Source: Haematococcus lacustris
Taxonomy: Eukaryota > Chlorophyta > Chlorophyceae > Chlamydomonadales > Haematococcaceae
Assembly: GCA_030144725.1 (NCBI GenBank)
Contig: JASKMD010000021.1
Span: forward strand, 3,350,277 to 3,414,276
Length of the DNA stretch: 64,000 bases
Direction: 5' to 3'
Part shown: piece by piece, positions 47,186-57,985 of the stretch
Position numbering within the stretch: position 1 is the first letter of the stretch
How the letters are laid out: each line of letters starts with the position of its first letter
Notes under the pieces: model-generated
What the model saw: the letters and a program-made list of their open reading frames with translations, nothing else
Databases searched by the model: none
Told to the model about the DNA's origin: nothing
Translations under genes and position numbers: made by a program

Positions 47186-48200
47186 TTAAATCTGTACAGA
47201 TTCGCTAGGTAGCTATCTGTACAGATGTCTGCAAAGCTATCTGTACAGATGCTTCTTACTATCTGTACAGATAGCTCTTTGATTATCTGTACAGATGCCC
47301 CTTTCAACTATCTGTACAGATTTCTCTGAGCTATCTGTACAGATGCACTTACCTGCTATCTGTACAGATGCACTTACCTGCTATCTGTACAGATGCCTTG
47401 CTGCTATCTGTACAGATGCCTTGCTGCTATCTGTACAGATGCCTTGCTGCTATCTGTACAGATGCCTTGCTGCTATCTGTACAGATGCCTTGCTGCTATC
47501 TGTACAGATGCCCTGCTGCTATCTGTACAGATGCCTTGTTGCTATCTGTACAGATGCCCTGCTGCTATCTGTACAGATGCCCTTCTGGTATCTGTACAGA
47601 TGCATTACTGCTATCTGTACAGATGCCCTGCTACTATCTGTACAGATGCGTTGCTGCTATCTGTACAGATTTGTCTCTGCTATCTGTACAGATGCCCTGC
47701 TGCTATCTGTACAGATGCGTTGCTGCTATCTGTACAGATTTGTCTCTGCTATCTGTACAGATGCCCTGCTGCTATCTGTACAGATGCCTCTCTAAACTCT
47801 GTACAGATTATTTGTTGTTATCTGTTCAGACGCCTTGCCTTTATCTGTACAGATACCTTGCTGTTATCTGTACAGATCCTACACTCTTATCTGTACAGAT
47901 GCTACACTGCTTTCTGTACAGATGCTACATTGCTATCTGTACAGATGCTACACTGCTATCTGTACAGCTTTTTTAACTTATCTGTACAGATGCCATGCTG
48001 TAATCTGTTCAGATACCCTGGTATTATCTGTACAGATGTTATATCCCTGTCTGCACAGATGCCTCGCCGCCATCTGCACAGATGTCCTTCTGCTATCTGT
48101 ACAGACGCATTGCCGCTATCTGTACAGTTGCAGTGTGTTCATCTGTACAGATAGCAAGCCTGTATAATCTGTACAGACGCGCATTCACAATCTGTACAGA
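47186..48200 (+). repeat. 23-bp subterminal array with ATCTGTACAGAT palindrome
   Basis: About 44 tandem units of consensus CTGCTATCTGTACAGATGCC plus TTG. The 12-base palindrome ATCTGTACAGAT is the best conserved part, and the spacer drifts. It lies just inside the left end of the CACTA element and about 220 bases beyond the transposase stop. A single copy (CATCTGTACAGATTCC, near 53536) sits just inside the right end. Such subterminal repeats in En/Spm are binding sites for an element-coded protein; here that role is inferred. Confidence 0.9.
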
Positions 48201-48215
48201 TGCTAGTTGCAATGC

Positions 48216-48220
48216 TTACA
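48216..48220 (-). promoter_or_regulatory. TGTAA polyadenylation motif for the transposase
   Basis: TTACA on the plus strand reads TGTAA on the minus strand, about 200 bases after the transposase stop codon. Confidence 0.4.
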
Positions 48221-48420
48221 TAATCAATACCAGGCCGACAGGTGTCCTCATGCGCTTTGCTAATGTGTAGCAGGTCTGCACTTGCCACCACCCATCACGA
48301 TGCATGTATCTAGATGCACTCTACTGTTGCTGTCTAGTACGTGTCCTACCCCATACTGCATCTATGGTCTGAGCCATGCTTGGCATTGTCATGTCTGGCA
48401 TGGTGGATGCTTGCTCGCAT

Positions 48421-51400
48421 TCATGCATCGCGCACAGTGGTGCTGACATACTGCTGGAACATCATGTGACCATGCTCCTCACCATGGGGGAAGCAGCAGA
48501 CCAGCTTGTAGCGGATGGTCTCGCCATCCACCATGTACAGGTTGTTGGGACCCACACCTCGGACCAAGCACGACTTCTTGCCCTTGGGCCCCACCACCGC
48601 CTCGCCGTTGCTGTCCGTGGCTGGAAGGCCATAGCTGTGGTAGCAAGCAATGCTGGCCTCCGGCTCCACAGTTGATTTTGACATGTTGAACAGCCGAGCT
48701 GCAGCCAGCCGCAGGTACATAGGCTCGCTGCTGCCACTGTCAGACTGCGAGGGCTCTGGAGGTGCTGGGTGCTGCAGCCGAACCCAAAACAGCACATGGG
48801 CGGCGTTGTGCTCAGTCTCCCCACCCCCCAAGTCGTAATCTGCCTGGATCCAGGTGCTGTTGCGCACTTTGACACGCTTGTACTCGCTGCTGTGAACCAC
48901 CTCCTCATTGCACTCTGCCCGACGGAAGAACAGCACATGGCCATCGTAGTCTGGAGCATCGCCTGAGATGCTGGGGAAGATCATGCGGACGTGCTGCTCA
49001 GTCCAGGGGAAGTCAGGGTTCATGCTGCGCTGCATCCTCACATATGCCAGCACTGCTGCCTTCAGGGCCTTGCTGTGCTGCCCTGCCAGAGATGAGGGCT
49101 GGGGCATTCGGCAGCCTTTCAGCACACAGCGCTGAGTGGGGTCCATCACCACATCATCCGCAGGCTCATCATCCCCACGACCCGACTCCAGACCCGGCGC
49201 ACCCACGCCGTCCGCATAGTCACCCTTGGCATGCTCTGCTCGGCCCTTCCGCACAAGCTCCTCCTTCATGGCCACGCTGAGCTCAAGGTTCATGGGGACG
49301 GCGTGGCTGCCCACCCACGACTTGAAGTACTGCATCAGCCTCTCCACCCACATCTCCAAGTCCAAGTGCATAAGGCCACGCCGCTTCTCCTGCCTCCCGC
49401 TCCTGCACTCACTCACACAACACACCCAAGTGTGTGTCTGTGTATTACAGCACCCATCTCCATGAGTATGGTATGGTAACTGCATATGACAGGTGAGGGG
49501 TCGAATCAGAGGCCAAGGGTAAAGGACTGGAAGGTGGTGGGTTGTGTCTCAATGGGCAGACTGCAGATCTCACTGGTATTCCAGGATGTGGAGGTTCGGT
49601 TTGTACATGTCCTCCGTAATCTGCATGCACATCATCAGCACCATGGCTCGTTATCTCATGTTGCATACTGTAGCTGTGATGCGTGGCAACAGCCCGTATC
49701 AACGTACCTTCATGTCGACGCTCCACTCTTCCATGAAGTAGGCGTACTTGCGAATCGCCAAGTGGGCAGCATCCATGGCCTGCTGAGTGCCCTGCTTATC
49801 ATCTCCTGCACATGGCATTGTGTCTCACATTGCATATACGACGTGCTACTGTACAATGAGTGGCCAATACATTGTGATCAACTATCAATTGCCGTGCGTG
49901 CATCCATGGACATGCAAGCAGCATATGGGGCAATGCGTTGATTACTACCCTATGCAGCTTGCATTAGTCTTGCCTGGGCGCAAGTAGTGGAGGGCTGCAG
50001 TGCGAAGGTAACCGAGCAAACGGCTCTGCTTGTAGTCCAACAGTCCAGCAAACAGCATGGTGCAGGTGGTGAAGATGAAGTGCAGGTAGTCCTCGATGAT
50101 CCAATGCCCCCTGCATCAGTATGATTAACGCATTCAGAGGGGACCCCTACGTGCTGAGCTTGCCATCCCAGCTCCAACCTGTCGTCAATGCAGCACGTTG
50201 GCTTGCGTCCATAGTCGGTAGGGATGTGCAAGGCCGCCTGGCGCTCACGGATGGTTGTCTTGGCCGGGGCTGACAAGCTGCTGGCTGTGGACAGCAGGTA
50301 GTCAATGAAGTCCCTCAGCACGCCCAGGCAAAAGGTATGGTAGGTGGGCATCACAAAGGCGTCCAGGGAGGAAGCGAAGTCGCTCAAGTGCTGCGTGACC
50401 ACACACACCCCTCGGGCACCACGGCATGCTGCGCTGTACACAATGCTGCTGTCCTTTAGTGGCTTGTTAGCGGCATGTGCAGCGGCAAGGGCTGCTTCCA
50501 CCTCTTGCTGAGCAAGCAACCCACGGGCATCATACTGCTCATCCGTCAAGTGCATGTGGTCCTGGTGGGGGTGGCCGGTGTAGATTGCAGTGATGAAAGT
50601 CACCGGGTCTGTCCACTCAATCTCCTGCGTATATGTCATGATGCCGTGTTCATAACAGCAACATTGAGTGTCTGTGCATTACATGGCTGCTCACCTGCTG
50701 CGCGTTGTACCCTTTGTGCTTGGGGTGCTGGCCTGGAGTGTACCACTTGCACGCCATGCAAGGACAGCCACCAGAGTGCCCAAGGCATCTGGTCAGCTTC
50801 ATCCTGCGACCATACAACAAGCTAGCCTCAACAGCCATGCACCTGCTGTGTCTAGTGTGCTGGCCCTTCCTGATGTCACACCCACCTTGCCGGCAAGTCA
50901 GCCATGAAGGTGGTGAAGATGGGCACAAAGAAATGTTCAATCTTGTTGACCATGATGGTGATCTTGTTGTATATGGCGCCTGCAGCACAGAACACATGAT
51001 GCTGGGGGTTACTCCCCTTATGTACAAGGGATTGTTGGTACTGCACCACAGGCTAACATGTGTCATACCTTTTATGTCTCTCAGCGGTTGGTCCATGAAG
51101 CCATGAATGTACTTGGCTGGCTCACTCTTCAAGAAGATGGCCAGCATGGCAATGCAGGCATCACGGCCTTGCACATGACGTGGTACGTCACGGGCGCGGA
51201 GGCCAAGCACACCCACAGACTGGCCGTTGACCGTCAGAAAGTCCATGCCTAGGTCAAACAAGAAAGACGTGATGTCATCAAAGATGTTGCTGCCTGGTAC
51301 CTTTTGCTCCAACTTGCTCCGGGTCTTCTCCGCTGCCGCACCTGTATCGCCACGCAACATGCCAGCGCCATCCCCAACATGACACCCATCTCATGACATT

Positions 51401-53500
51401 GTATGGATTGTTCTATGTCATGTCGTTGCTATGCTTGTCCTGTGTGGATTTACTGTACTTACTAGCGCGGTAGCTGCCTTGGGAAGTGTCCCTGTTGAGG
51501 CCCATGTTGAAGAACTCCAGGAATGATGGACGGTCAAACAAGGCCTGGATGGTAGATTTAAGCCCGAAATAGTACATGGACCAACGAGGCACGACATGCC
51601 ACCGGGTCAGCAGGCCACATGAACCTGTAGGCGCACACCATTGGAGCCAAGTCATGCCACAATAATTACAATTAGTCGGCCATTGACATGTACGTGAATA
51701 TGTACCCGGTTCATTCTTACCCTTCACTTTCTTGGCTGAGAAACGACGTTCATTGCACCGTGGACACCTCTGATCCTTGTGTTGCTCAAACTGATCTCTG
51801 TGCACAAATGCATGGTGCATGGCAGTGTATGGGAGTGTTGTGTTAGGGGTAGGGGTCAGTGGTATAGGTATGAGTAGGGCTAGGGCTAGGGCTAGGGCTA
51901 GGGCTAGGGCTAGGGCTAGGGCTAGGGCTAGGGCTAGGGCTAGGGCTAGGGCTAGGGCTAGGGCTAGGGCTAGGGCTAGGGCTAGGGCTAGGGCTAGGGC
52001 TAGGGCTAGGGCTAGGGCTAGGGCTAGGGCTAGGGCTAGGGCTAGGGCTAGGGCTAGGGCTTGACATGACGTGAGGATGGGGTTGGGTTAGGGTTAGGGA
52101 TAGGGCTAGGTTAGGGGTAGTTTTAGGGCTAGGGCTAGGGTTAGGGGTAGGGTTAGGGTTACTATTACCTCCGTAGGTGTGGATATGTGTACCCACGGCA
52201 ATGCAGCCCATTGCAGACATGCAGGGTCTTCATTGCCTCCAGGTTGTCCTCGTGGTTCATGACCTCCTGGAATAGGTACCAGGAGACTGGGAAGTTGTGG
52301 ACCGGGCCCAGCAGCACACAACACAGGTTGATGATGACCTCCATGTCCGCCCTCAACCACTTGCGCCTCTTCATGATCATCACAAGGGTCAGCATCAACC
52401 ACTTGGTTGTGAAGGCGCTGTTAGGAGCGCAGGGCTCATTCCACTTGGAGCGAATTGCGTCAGTCTTGCTGTGTCGGCGCTGGGGTCCCTCCTCAGCCTC
52501 CTTTGCATTAGCTTTGGCCTGCGCCTCAGCATGTTTGCGCAGGGTTTCCTCGAATTCAGCAGCGTCCCTCGCTATGTCGGACTGGGGGGCCACTCCTTCC
52601 TGCAACACAAGGCCACAGGCGCTGCCATTTATTGTATTCGTGCATGTGTAGCTTTGCTTGACCTATGGGTCTGTTGCATGTATCATCTCTGGGTTGCTTG
52701 CCTCATCCTCCTCCATGGGTTGTTGTTGCTGCGAGTGGTGATCATTGTGCTCTTCAACGCCCTCCTCCGCCTGTGTACAAGCATCAATTCACCACCAGTC
52801 TGTAGTAGTGATGTGTCCTATCGCCCGTGCATGCTATCTCACCTCCACATCAGTGGTGTATGTGCCCATGGACCAGGCTTCCCACGCCTCATTCTCGTCT
52901 AAAACAGGCAACTCAGCCTCTGGTCCCTCCTGCATATCAAACAGCCCTCACACATAACTTGTAGGCCAGCAGTGGATGAAGGGCAAACAATGGGTGCAAT
53001 CTGAGCCAAGCCTACTGGTTGGGTGTTTGCTGTTGGGACCTCTTCAGCTTCCGCTTCTTGGTTTGGTGCCTCCTGTCAATACATGCGACAATCAACATCG
53101 GCGTATGTGTGGGCGACATGGCATCGAGTCAGACTGAACTCCCTACCTCAGCTGCCGGTACCTTGGCGACCTCTGCCGCATCACACGGCGACGCTTGCAA
53201 CCCAGTGTTGGGTACCCAGCGATTTACATCCATCTCCTCATTGGCGGCTGTTGAGGGTCCTGCACCCTCAATGAGCGATTGCGATGGCTCCTGTGAGTCC
53301 TGACTACTATTCGCCGGTATAAGGTCGCGGTGGTGTTTCTGAGCGTGTATTGTTGCCGCATTGTAGTTGCATCCGCTTCTGCATCTGTTGCAACCCGACA
53401 CAATGCATCGCCACTTTTGATCCTGCTGGCTCCTTGCAATGATGTTGCGGTATTTGCTGGTGGTCCTTTCCTTTCTTCTCTTGCTCACGCCTGTCGTCAT
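48421..53500 (-). CDS. TNP2-like CACTA transposase, multi-exon
   Basis: Large minus-strand gene filling the CACTA element. Exon 1 (from ATG 53500 or an upstream start) has a Cys/His segment ([20 protein letters not shown] then HAQKHH) and ends at a good donor. Acidic linker exons follow at 53.0, 52.9 and 52.7 kb. Then come 52605-52190 ([20 protein letters not shown]), 51820-51720 (CPRCNERRF), 51625-51470 ([20 protein letters not shown]), 51345-51070 ([20 protein letters not shown]), 50990-50890 ([20 protein letters not shown]), 50815-50695 ([20 protein letters not shown]), 50640-50170 ([20 protein letters not shown]) and 50120-49975. The last exon (49410-48421) has [15 protein letters not shown] and a long C-terminus. 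The order, with DLGMDF, CxxC knuckle and LGVLRDF, resembles Transposase_21/TNP2 proteins. Exon edges are approximate, and activity cannot be judged. Confidence 0.6.
51874..52062 (+). repeat. (TAGGGC)n telomere-like hexamer array
   Basis: About 31 near-perfect GGGCTA units inside an intron of the transposase gene. They are followed to 52162 by degenerate TTAGGG, TAGGGG and GTTAGGG units. This resembles interstitial telomeric sequence, but the main unit has C in place of T. A short similar patch occurs at 31710-31745. Confidence 0.95.
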
Positions 53501-53724
53501 GATGGTCTTGTTGTGTCTGCAAGCATTAAACGGGCATCTGTACAGATTCCCAAAAAGGGGGGGGTACCTCGCGCGCGGATCGTTGTATCTCCGCAACCGC
53601 TGCGAGTTAGGACTTCATTCAAGAGCGAGGTCCCCCTTAAACTCAACGCTCTATCGTTCTATCGGAGCAGAAAGTCCATCCGATGCAAAAAAGGCCCTCG
53701 CGTCGGCCCTATTTATCGTGAGTG

Positions 53725-54033
53725 CCCTGCCCCCCAGCACCCTGGCCTGCAGGGCACCCAGCCCCCTGCCCCCCAGCACCCTGGCCTGCAGGGCACCCAG
53801 CCCTGGTCCCCTGGCCTGCAGGGCACCCAGCCCCCTGCCCCCCAGCACCCTGGCCTGCAGGGCACCCAGCCCCCTGCCCCCCAGCACCCTGGCCTGCAGG
53901 GCACCCAGCCCTGGTCCCCTGGCCTGCAGGGCACCCAGCCCCCTGCCCCCCAGCACCCTGGCCTGCAGGGCACCCAGCCCCCTGCCCCCCAGCACCCTGG
54001 CCTGCAGGGCACCCAGCCCTGGTCCCCTCCAGC
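53725..54033 (+). repeat. right half of the split minisatellite
   Basis: Three higher-order copies of 108 bp. Each has two 39-bp units (CTGCCCCCCAGCACCCTGGC plus CTGCAGGGCACCCAGCCCC) and one 30-bp unit (CTGGTCCCCTGGCCTGCAGG plus GCACCCAGCC). It is the continuation of the array at 46845-47042. Confidence 0.9.
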
Positions 54034-57000
54034 CAGCCACAACAGAGATGCCAACTACCCATGTTGACATGCAGGCCGGCATAAGACATGGCGCTCAGCC
54101 TTACCACCACCTGCCAGACCTGCTTGCCACAGCCTGGCAGGACCAGTCAGCCACTACAGAGATGCCAACTACTCATGTTGACATGCAGGCCGGCATAAGA
54201 TATGGCGCTCAGCCTTACCACCACCTGCCAGACCTGCTTGCCACAGCCTGCCAGGACCAGCCAGCCACAACAGAGATGCCAACTACTCATGTTGACATGC
54301 AGGCCGGCATAAGACATGGCGCTCAGCCTTACCACCACCTGCCAGACCTGCTTGCCACAGCCTGCCAGGACCAGCCAGCCACAACTGAGATGCCAACTAC
54401 CCATGTTGACATGCAGGCCGGCATAAGACATGGCGCTCAGCCTTACCACCACCTGCCAGACCTGCTTGCCACAGCCTGCCAGGACCAGCCAGCCACAACT
54501 GAGATGCCAACTACCCATGTTGACATGCAGGCCGGCATAAGACATGGCGCTCAGCCTTACCACCACCTGCCAGACCTGCTTGCCACAGCCTGCCAGGACC
54601 AGCCAGCCACAACAGAGATGCCAACTACTCATGTTGACATGCAGGCCGGCGTAAGACATGGCGCTCAGCCTTACCACCACCTGCCAGACCTGCTTGCCAC
54701 AGCCTGCCAGGACCAGCCAGCCACAACAGAGATGCCAACTACCCATGTTGACATGCAGGCCGGCATAAGACATGGCGCTCAGCCTTACCACCACCTGCCA
54801 GACCTGCTTGCCACAGCCTGGCAGGACCAGTCAGCCACTACAGAGATGCCAACTACTCATGTTGACATGCAGGCCGGCATAAGACATGGCGCTCAGCCTT
54901 ACCACCACCTGCCAGACCTGCTTGCCACAGCCTGCCAGGACCAGCCAGCCACAACAGAGATGCCAACTACTCATGTTGACATGCAGGCCGGCATAAGACA
55001 TGGCGCTCAGCCTTACCACCACCTGCCAGACCTGCTTGCCACAGCCTGCCAGGACCAGCCAGCCACAACTGAGATGCCATCTACTCATGTTGACATGCAG
55101 GCCGGCATAACACATGGCGCTCAGCCTTACCACCACCTGCCAGACCTGCTTGCCACAGCCTGGCAGGACCAGCCAGCCGCTACAGAGATGCCAACTACTC
55201 ATGTTGACATGCAGGCCGGCATAAGACATGGCGCTCAGCCTTACCACCACCTGCCAGACCTGCTTGCCACAGCCTGCCAGGACCAGCCAGCCACAACTGA
55301 GATGCCAACTACCCATGTTGACATGCAGGCCGGCATGAGACATGGCGCTCAGCCCTACCACCACCTGCCAGACCTCCTTGCTACAGCCTTGCATGGCCAG
55401 CCAGCCGCTACAGAGATGCAAACTACCCATGTTGACATGCATACCATGGGAATCAAGACTAGCCATCCACAACGCACTCAACATGAGCATTCAGTTGAAG
55501 CATTATATAGCATGGGAGGACGGTTACATTTAGGCCATGAGTGGTTTGCATTACTCATCATCCCTTTACCCCGGTCCGGCACTATGTCACATGCTTGCAC
55601 TGCCGCCCATGTAACCAGATCAAGTGTGTGCAATCCACAGCATTACCGAGTAGCGACGTCTTGCTCCGCTCCCCAACGTACCTCCACCTACAGTGGCAGA
55701 GTCATCACACAACAAAGGAACCTGGAGACCCATCTCTTACTCTTTGGGATGGGTATTTACATCATTACCACAGCCCCCCAACATGGCAACAAACCCACAG
55801 TTAAAGAATCGAAACAGTGCCTAAGGCGGCATAAGAAACGCTTAAGCTCATATAGATCCACGGTACGAACCATTGGGTACAATGTAATGACAGGGATGGA
55901 TGGCACCCTAGCCGCCTCTAGCTCCCTATGTAAGCTTTCTAACACTTTCCACCTCTCCACACATGGAGCTAAGAACGGCCGCCCATACACAGTCTACCAA
56001 TACAACAGCACCCTCCATGTCTACTGCTGCTATCAAACAACAATAGGTGAAAGTAACTGGACCACCTCCACCTTCAACCCCATAGCTGCCGCACGGGCTG
56101 TCTACGTGGCCTGGCTCTTACTAGCCGCTGGGGATGTTGAAGCTAATCCAGGTCCAAAGGTCGAGCACTTTAAGCAAGATAACGATAGCTCCGCGTGCCA
56201 GGTCTACTCCCTGAACAATGCTGCGGGACATGAATGGGTCACCATGCAAGACATAGACAACTTTTACGAGAACAGGCTCCCTAAATTAACTGATCACTTC
56301 GAGCGTGGCGCATGGCTAATGGCAAGAGGAGTGGACGGCTACTCCGACGAAGTCATTAAGATGTACTTACGCACCCACTACGGCCTTGCTGTGCAGAGCA
56401 TTGCCCAACTCAACCAACCCAGCGATTGGGCTGCTGATAACCTAGGGAACTTTGCTGGCCAATACGGTACACACACCTTTTTGTGCAAAAAGCCAGGCCA
56501 CAGCATGGCCATGAAGTGCATTAACGGCGCATGGCACCTACTGGACTCCTTGAAAACGACAGCCACACCCCTCTTGCACATTTCTGCTGCAACCAAGCGG
56601 ACTATGCACCAACTCTTTGTCATCACGCCTAATATCCGCTCACGGGAGCAGATACGCCGGTGTGAGGAAAAGGGCATTCACCACATCATCAGCCATGCGG
56701 AACAAACACGCGACCATGATCGCAACACTACAGCACCCGGCCCCACATATACACCGACCCACAACCCTGCACAACCCTACATGGAAGGGCAACACGAAGA
56801 ATGCTGCCTGGTACATGCATTCAACATGGCCATGGGAAAGAAATGCATAGATTTCCATGCAGTCATCAGACACTGCAAGCAACTAGCCGAGCACCTACAA
56901 CATCTAGCACAAGCAGCACGAGAAGACGGGCATACGATTCGATCCTTCAATACTGATCACATCTACCACGAGAAAGGCAAGTTCTCGTCTGACACACTGA

Positions 57001-57263
57001 ACCACTACCTACACCGCCAGCACCATGAGATGCGCACGTACCTGCACCCAGCAACAACCTACCTACCAACCCACAGTATCACACCTGAGGCGATCATTAC
57101 AGCTGTTGCAAGCACGGGGGCGACACACACTGATGCTGTTATCTTGCTATCACACCACCACGCAACTGTCATTAAACACACACAACAAGGCTGGTACCAG
57201 CTGGACTCATTCAACCGGGTGCCAAAACCACTCTCCACACCTAACGACACTCGCGCCGATTAA
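53725..57263 (+). CDS. 2A peptide plus tandem cysteine-protease-like ORF of a retroelement
   Basis: One frame is open from before 53725 to the stop at 57263. Counting residues from the first ATG of the frame at 53439, its parts are: minisatellite-coded residues; the 38-residue repeats; about 220 residues of unrecognised sequence; a 2A peptide LLLAAGDVEANPGP (DVEANPGP at residues 899-906); then two related domains. Domain 1 has C920 (SSACQVYSLNN), H1021 (PGHSMAMK) and D1036 (WHLLDSL). Domain 2 has C1122/C1123 (HEECCLVHAFNM), H1240/H1241 (LSHHHATVIK) and D1256 (WYQLDSF). The C-H-D order and the (A/V)xxLN-type motif after Cys resemble Josephin/papain-fold proteases. The true start is unclear: upstream codons lie in the CACTA insertion and minisatellite, so translation may begin at or after about 54048. 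It is probably ORF1 of a non-LTR retrotransposon; some algal families (Dualen/RandI) are known to carry a cysteine protease. Confidence 0.65.
54036..55440 (+). repeat. 114-bp tandem repeat, about 12 copies, coding in frame
   Basis: Twelve copies plus a diverged part-copy of a 114-bp unit, encoding 38 residues that include TTEMPTTHVDMQAG and GAQPYHHLPDLLATA. Most differences between copies are synonymous or conservative (I/V/M at one site, C/W at another). All copies stay in one frame with the downstream 2A-protease ORF. The reverse strand is also open in places, which is a by-product of the repetition. Confidence 0.9.
56115..56156 (+). other. 2A ribosome-skipping peptide
   Basis: The codons spell LLLAAGDVEANPGP, with DVEANPGP at 56133-56156. 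This exactly fits the 2A consensus D(V/I)ExNPGP with the usual preceding LL...G. In characterised cases the ribosome fails to link the final Gly and Pro, releasing the upstream product and continuing. Here that would free the protease-like part with an N-terminal proline. Confidence 0.85.
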
Positions 57264-57404
57264 GGCCGGAAGTCACCAGGACCATTTCTCCCGGGAGGCA
57301 TACCGCAGATAGCCCCAGGAAAGGCCGACTCAACGCCGTTGTTGTCATTGAAAAACTCAAAGTTCGTGCGATGTTATAACCATTTGAAATCCGAAAAAAC
57401 CCTG
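57264..57404. other. 3' flank of the 2A-protease ORF
   Basis: A short AC-rich stretch between the ORF stop and the first palindromic minisatellite. No feature of its own. Confidence 0.4.
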
Positions 57405-57985
57405 CGCCAGGGTCCTAGCGCATCGGCCATTTGCAGGGTCCTGACGACCATTTGCAGGGTCCTGGTGACCCTGCGCAGGGTCCTGGTGACCCGGCGCAGG
57501 GTCCTGGCGACCCTGTGCAGGGTTTTGATGGCAGTTTTTACAGGGTCCTGCTGACCATTTGCAGGGTCCTGGTGACCCTGCGCAGGGTCCTGGCGACCCT
57601 GTGCAGGGTTTTGATGGCAGTTTTTACAGGGTCCTGCTGACCATTTGCAGGGTCCTGGTGACCCTGCGCAGGGTCCTGGTGACCCGGCGCAGGGTCCTGG
57701 CGACCCGGCGCAGGGTTCTGATGGCAGTTTTTACAGGGTCCTGCTGACCATTTGCAGGGTCCTGGTGACCCTGCGCAGGGTCCTGGTGACCCGGCGCAGG
57801 GTCCTGGCGACCCTGTGCAGGGTTCTGATGGCAGTTTTTACAGGGTCCTGCTGACCATTTGCAGGGTTCTGGTGACCCTGCGCAGGGTCCTGGTGACCCG
57901 GCGCAGGGTCCTGGCGACCCTGTGCAGGGTTCTGATGGCTGATCATTTTACAGGGTCTTGCTGACCAGTCTACAGGGTCTACAAG
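57405..57985 (+). repeat. palindromic CCCTGCGCAGGG minisatellite, 107-bp higher-order unit
   Basis: Units of about 21 bp (GACCCTGCGCAGGGTCCTGGT and variants GCCGGCGC, TTTGC, TGTGC at the core) are arranged in 107-bp higher-order repeats, each marked by GATGGCAGTTTTTACAGGG. The markers lie 86, 107, 107 and about 109 bases apart; the short spacing lacks one 21-bp unit. Confidence 0.92.

Larger units (their letters stand above)
47043..53724. mobile_element. CACTA-type (En/Spm) DNA transposon, 6.7 kb
   Basis: The left end reads CACTCATGATAAACAAGGAC; the right end, read on the minus strand, CACTCACGATAAATAGGGCC. This is an imperfect terminal inverted repeat with the CACT start of the superfamily. 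C residues on both sides (47040-47042 and 53725-53727) give a 2-3 bp target duplication. Removing the element with a 2-bp CC duplication restores a complete unit (CAGGGNACCCAGCCCCCTGC) of the surrounding minisatellite, which fixes both boundaries. Inside are a subterminal palindromic array at the left and a TNP2-like transposase gene on the minus strand. That fits the autonomous CACTA plan of transposase plus subterminal binding repeats. Confidence 0.82.

Noticed and set aside
47186..48200. Regular repeat/spacer pattern suggesting a CRISPR array
   Set aside because: The unit is 23 bp with about 11-bp spacers that are near-identical, in a eukaryotic transposon; no cas genes and no unique spacers.
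53439..53724. N-terminal extension of the 2A-protease frame starting at ATG 53439
   Set aside because: These codons lie inside the CACTA element, antisense to its transposase exon 1, so they cannot be ancestral to the retroelement ORF.
54147..55490. Minus-strand open frames with a 38-residue period over the 114-bp repeat
   Set aside because: Antisense shadow of the repeat; only the plus frame connects to a domain-bearing ORF.
57339..57964. Short plus-strand frames reading CRVLVTLRRVL-type repeats
   Set aside because: Translation of the palindromic 21-bp minisatellite; no start context or domain.
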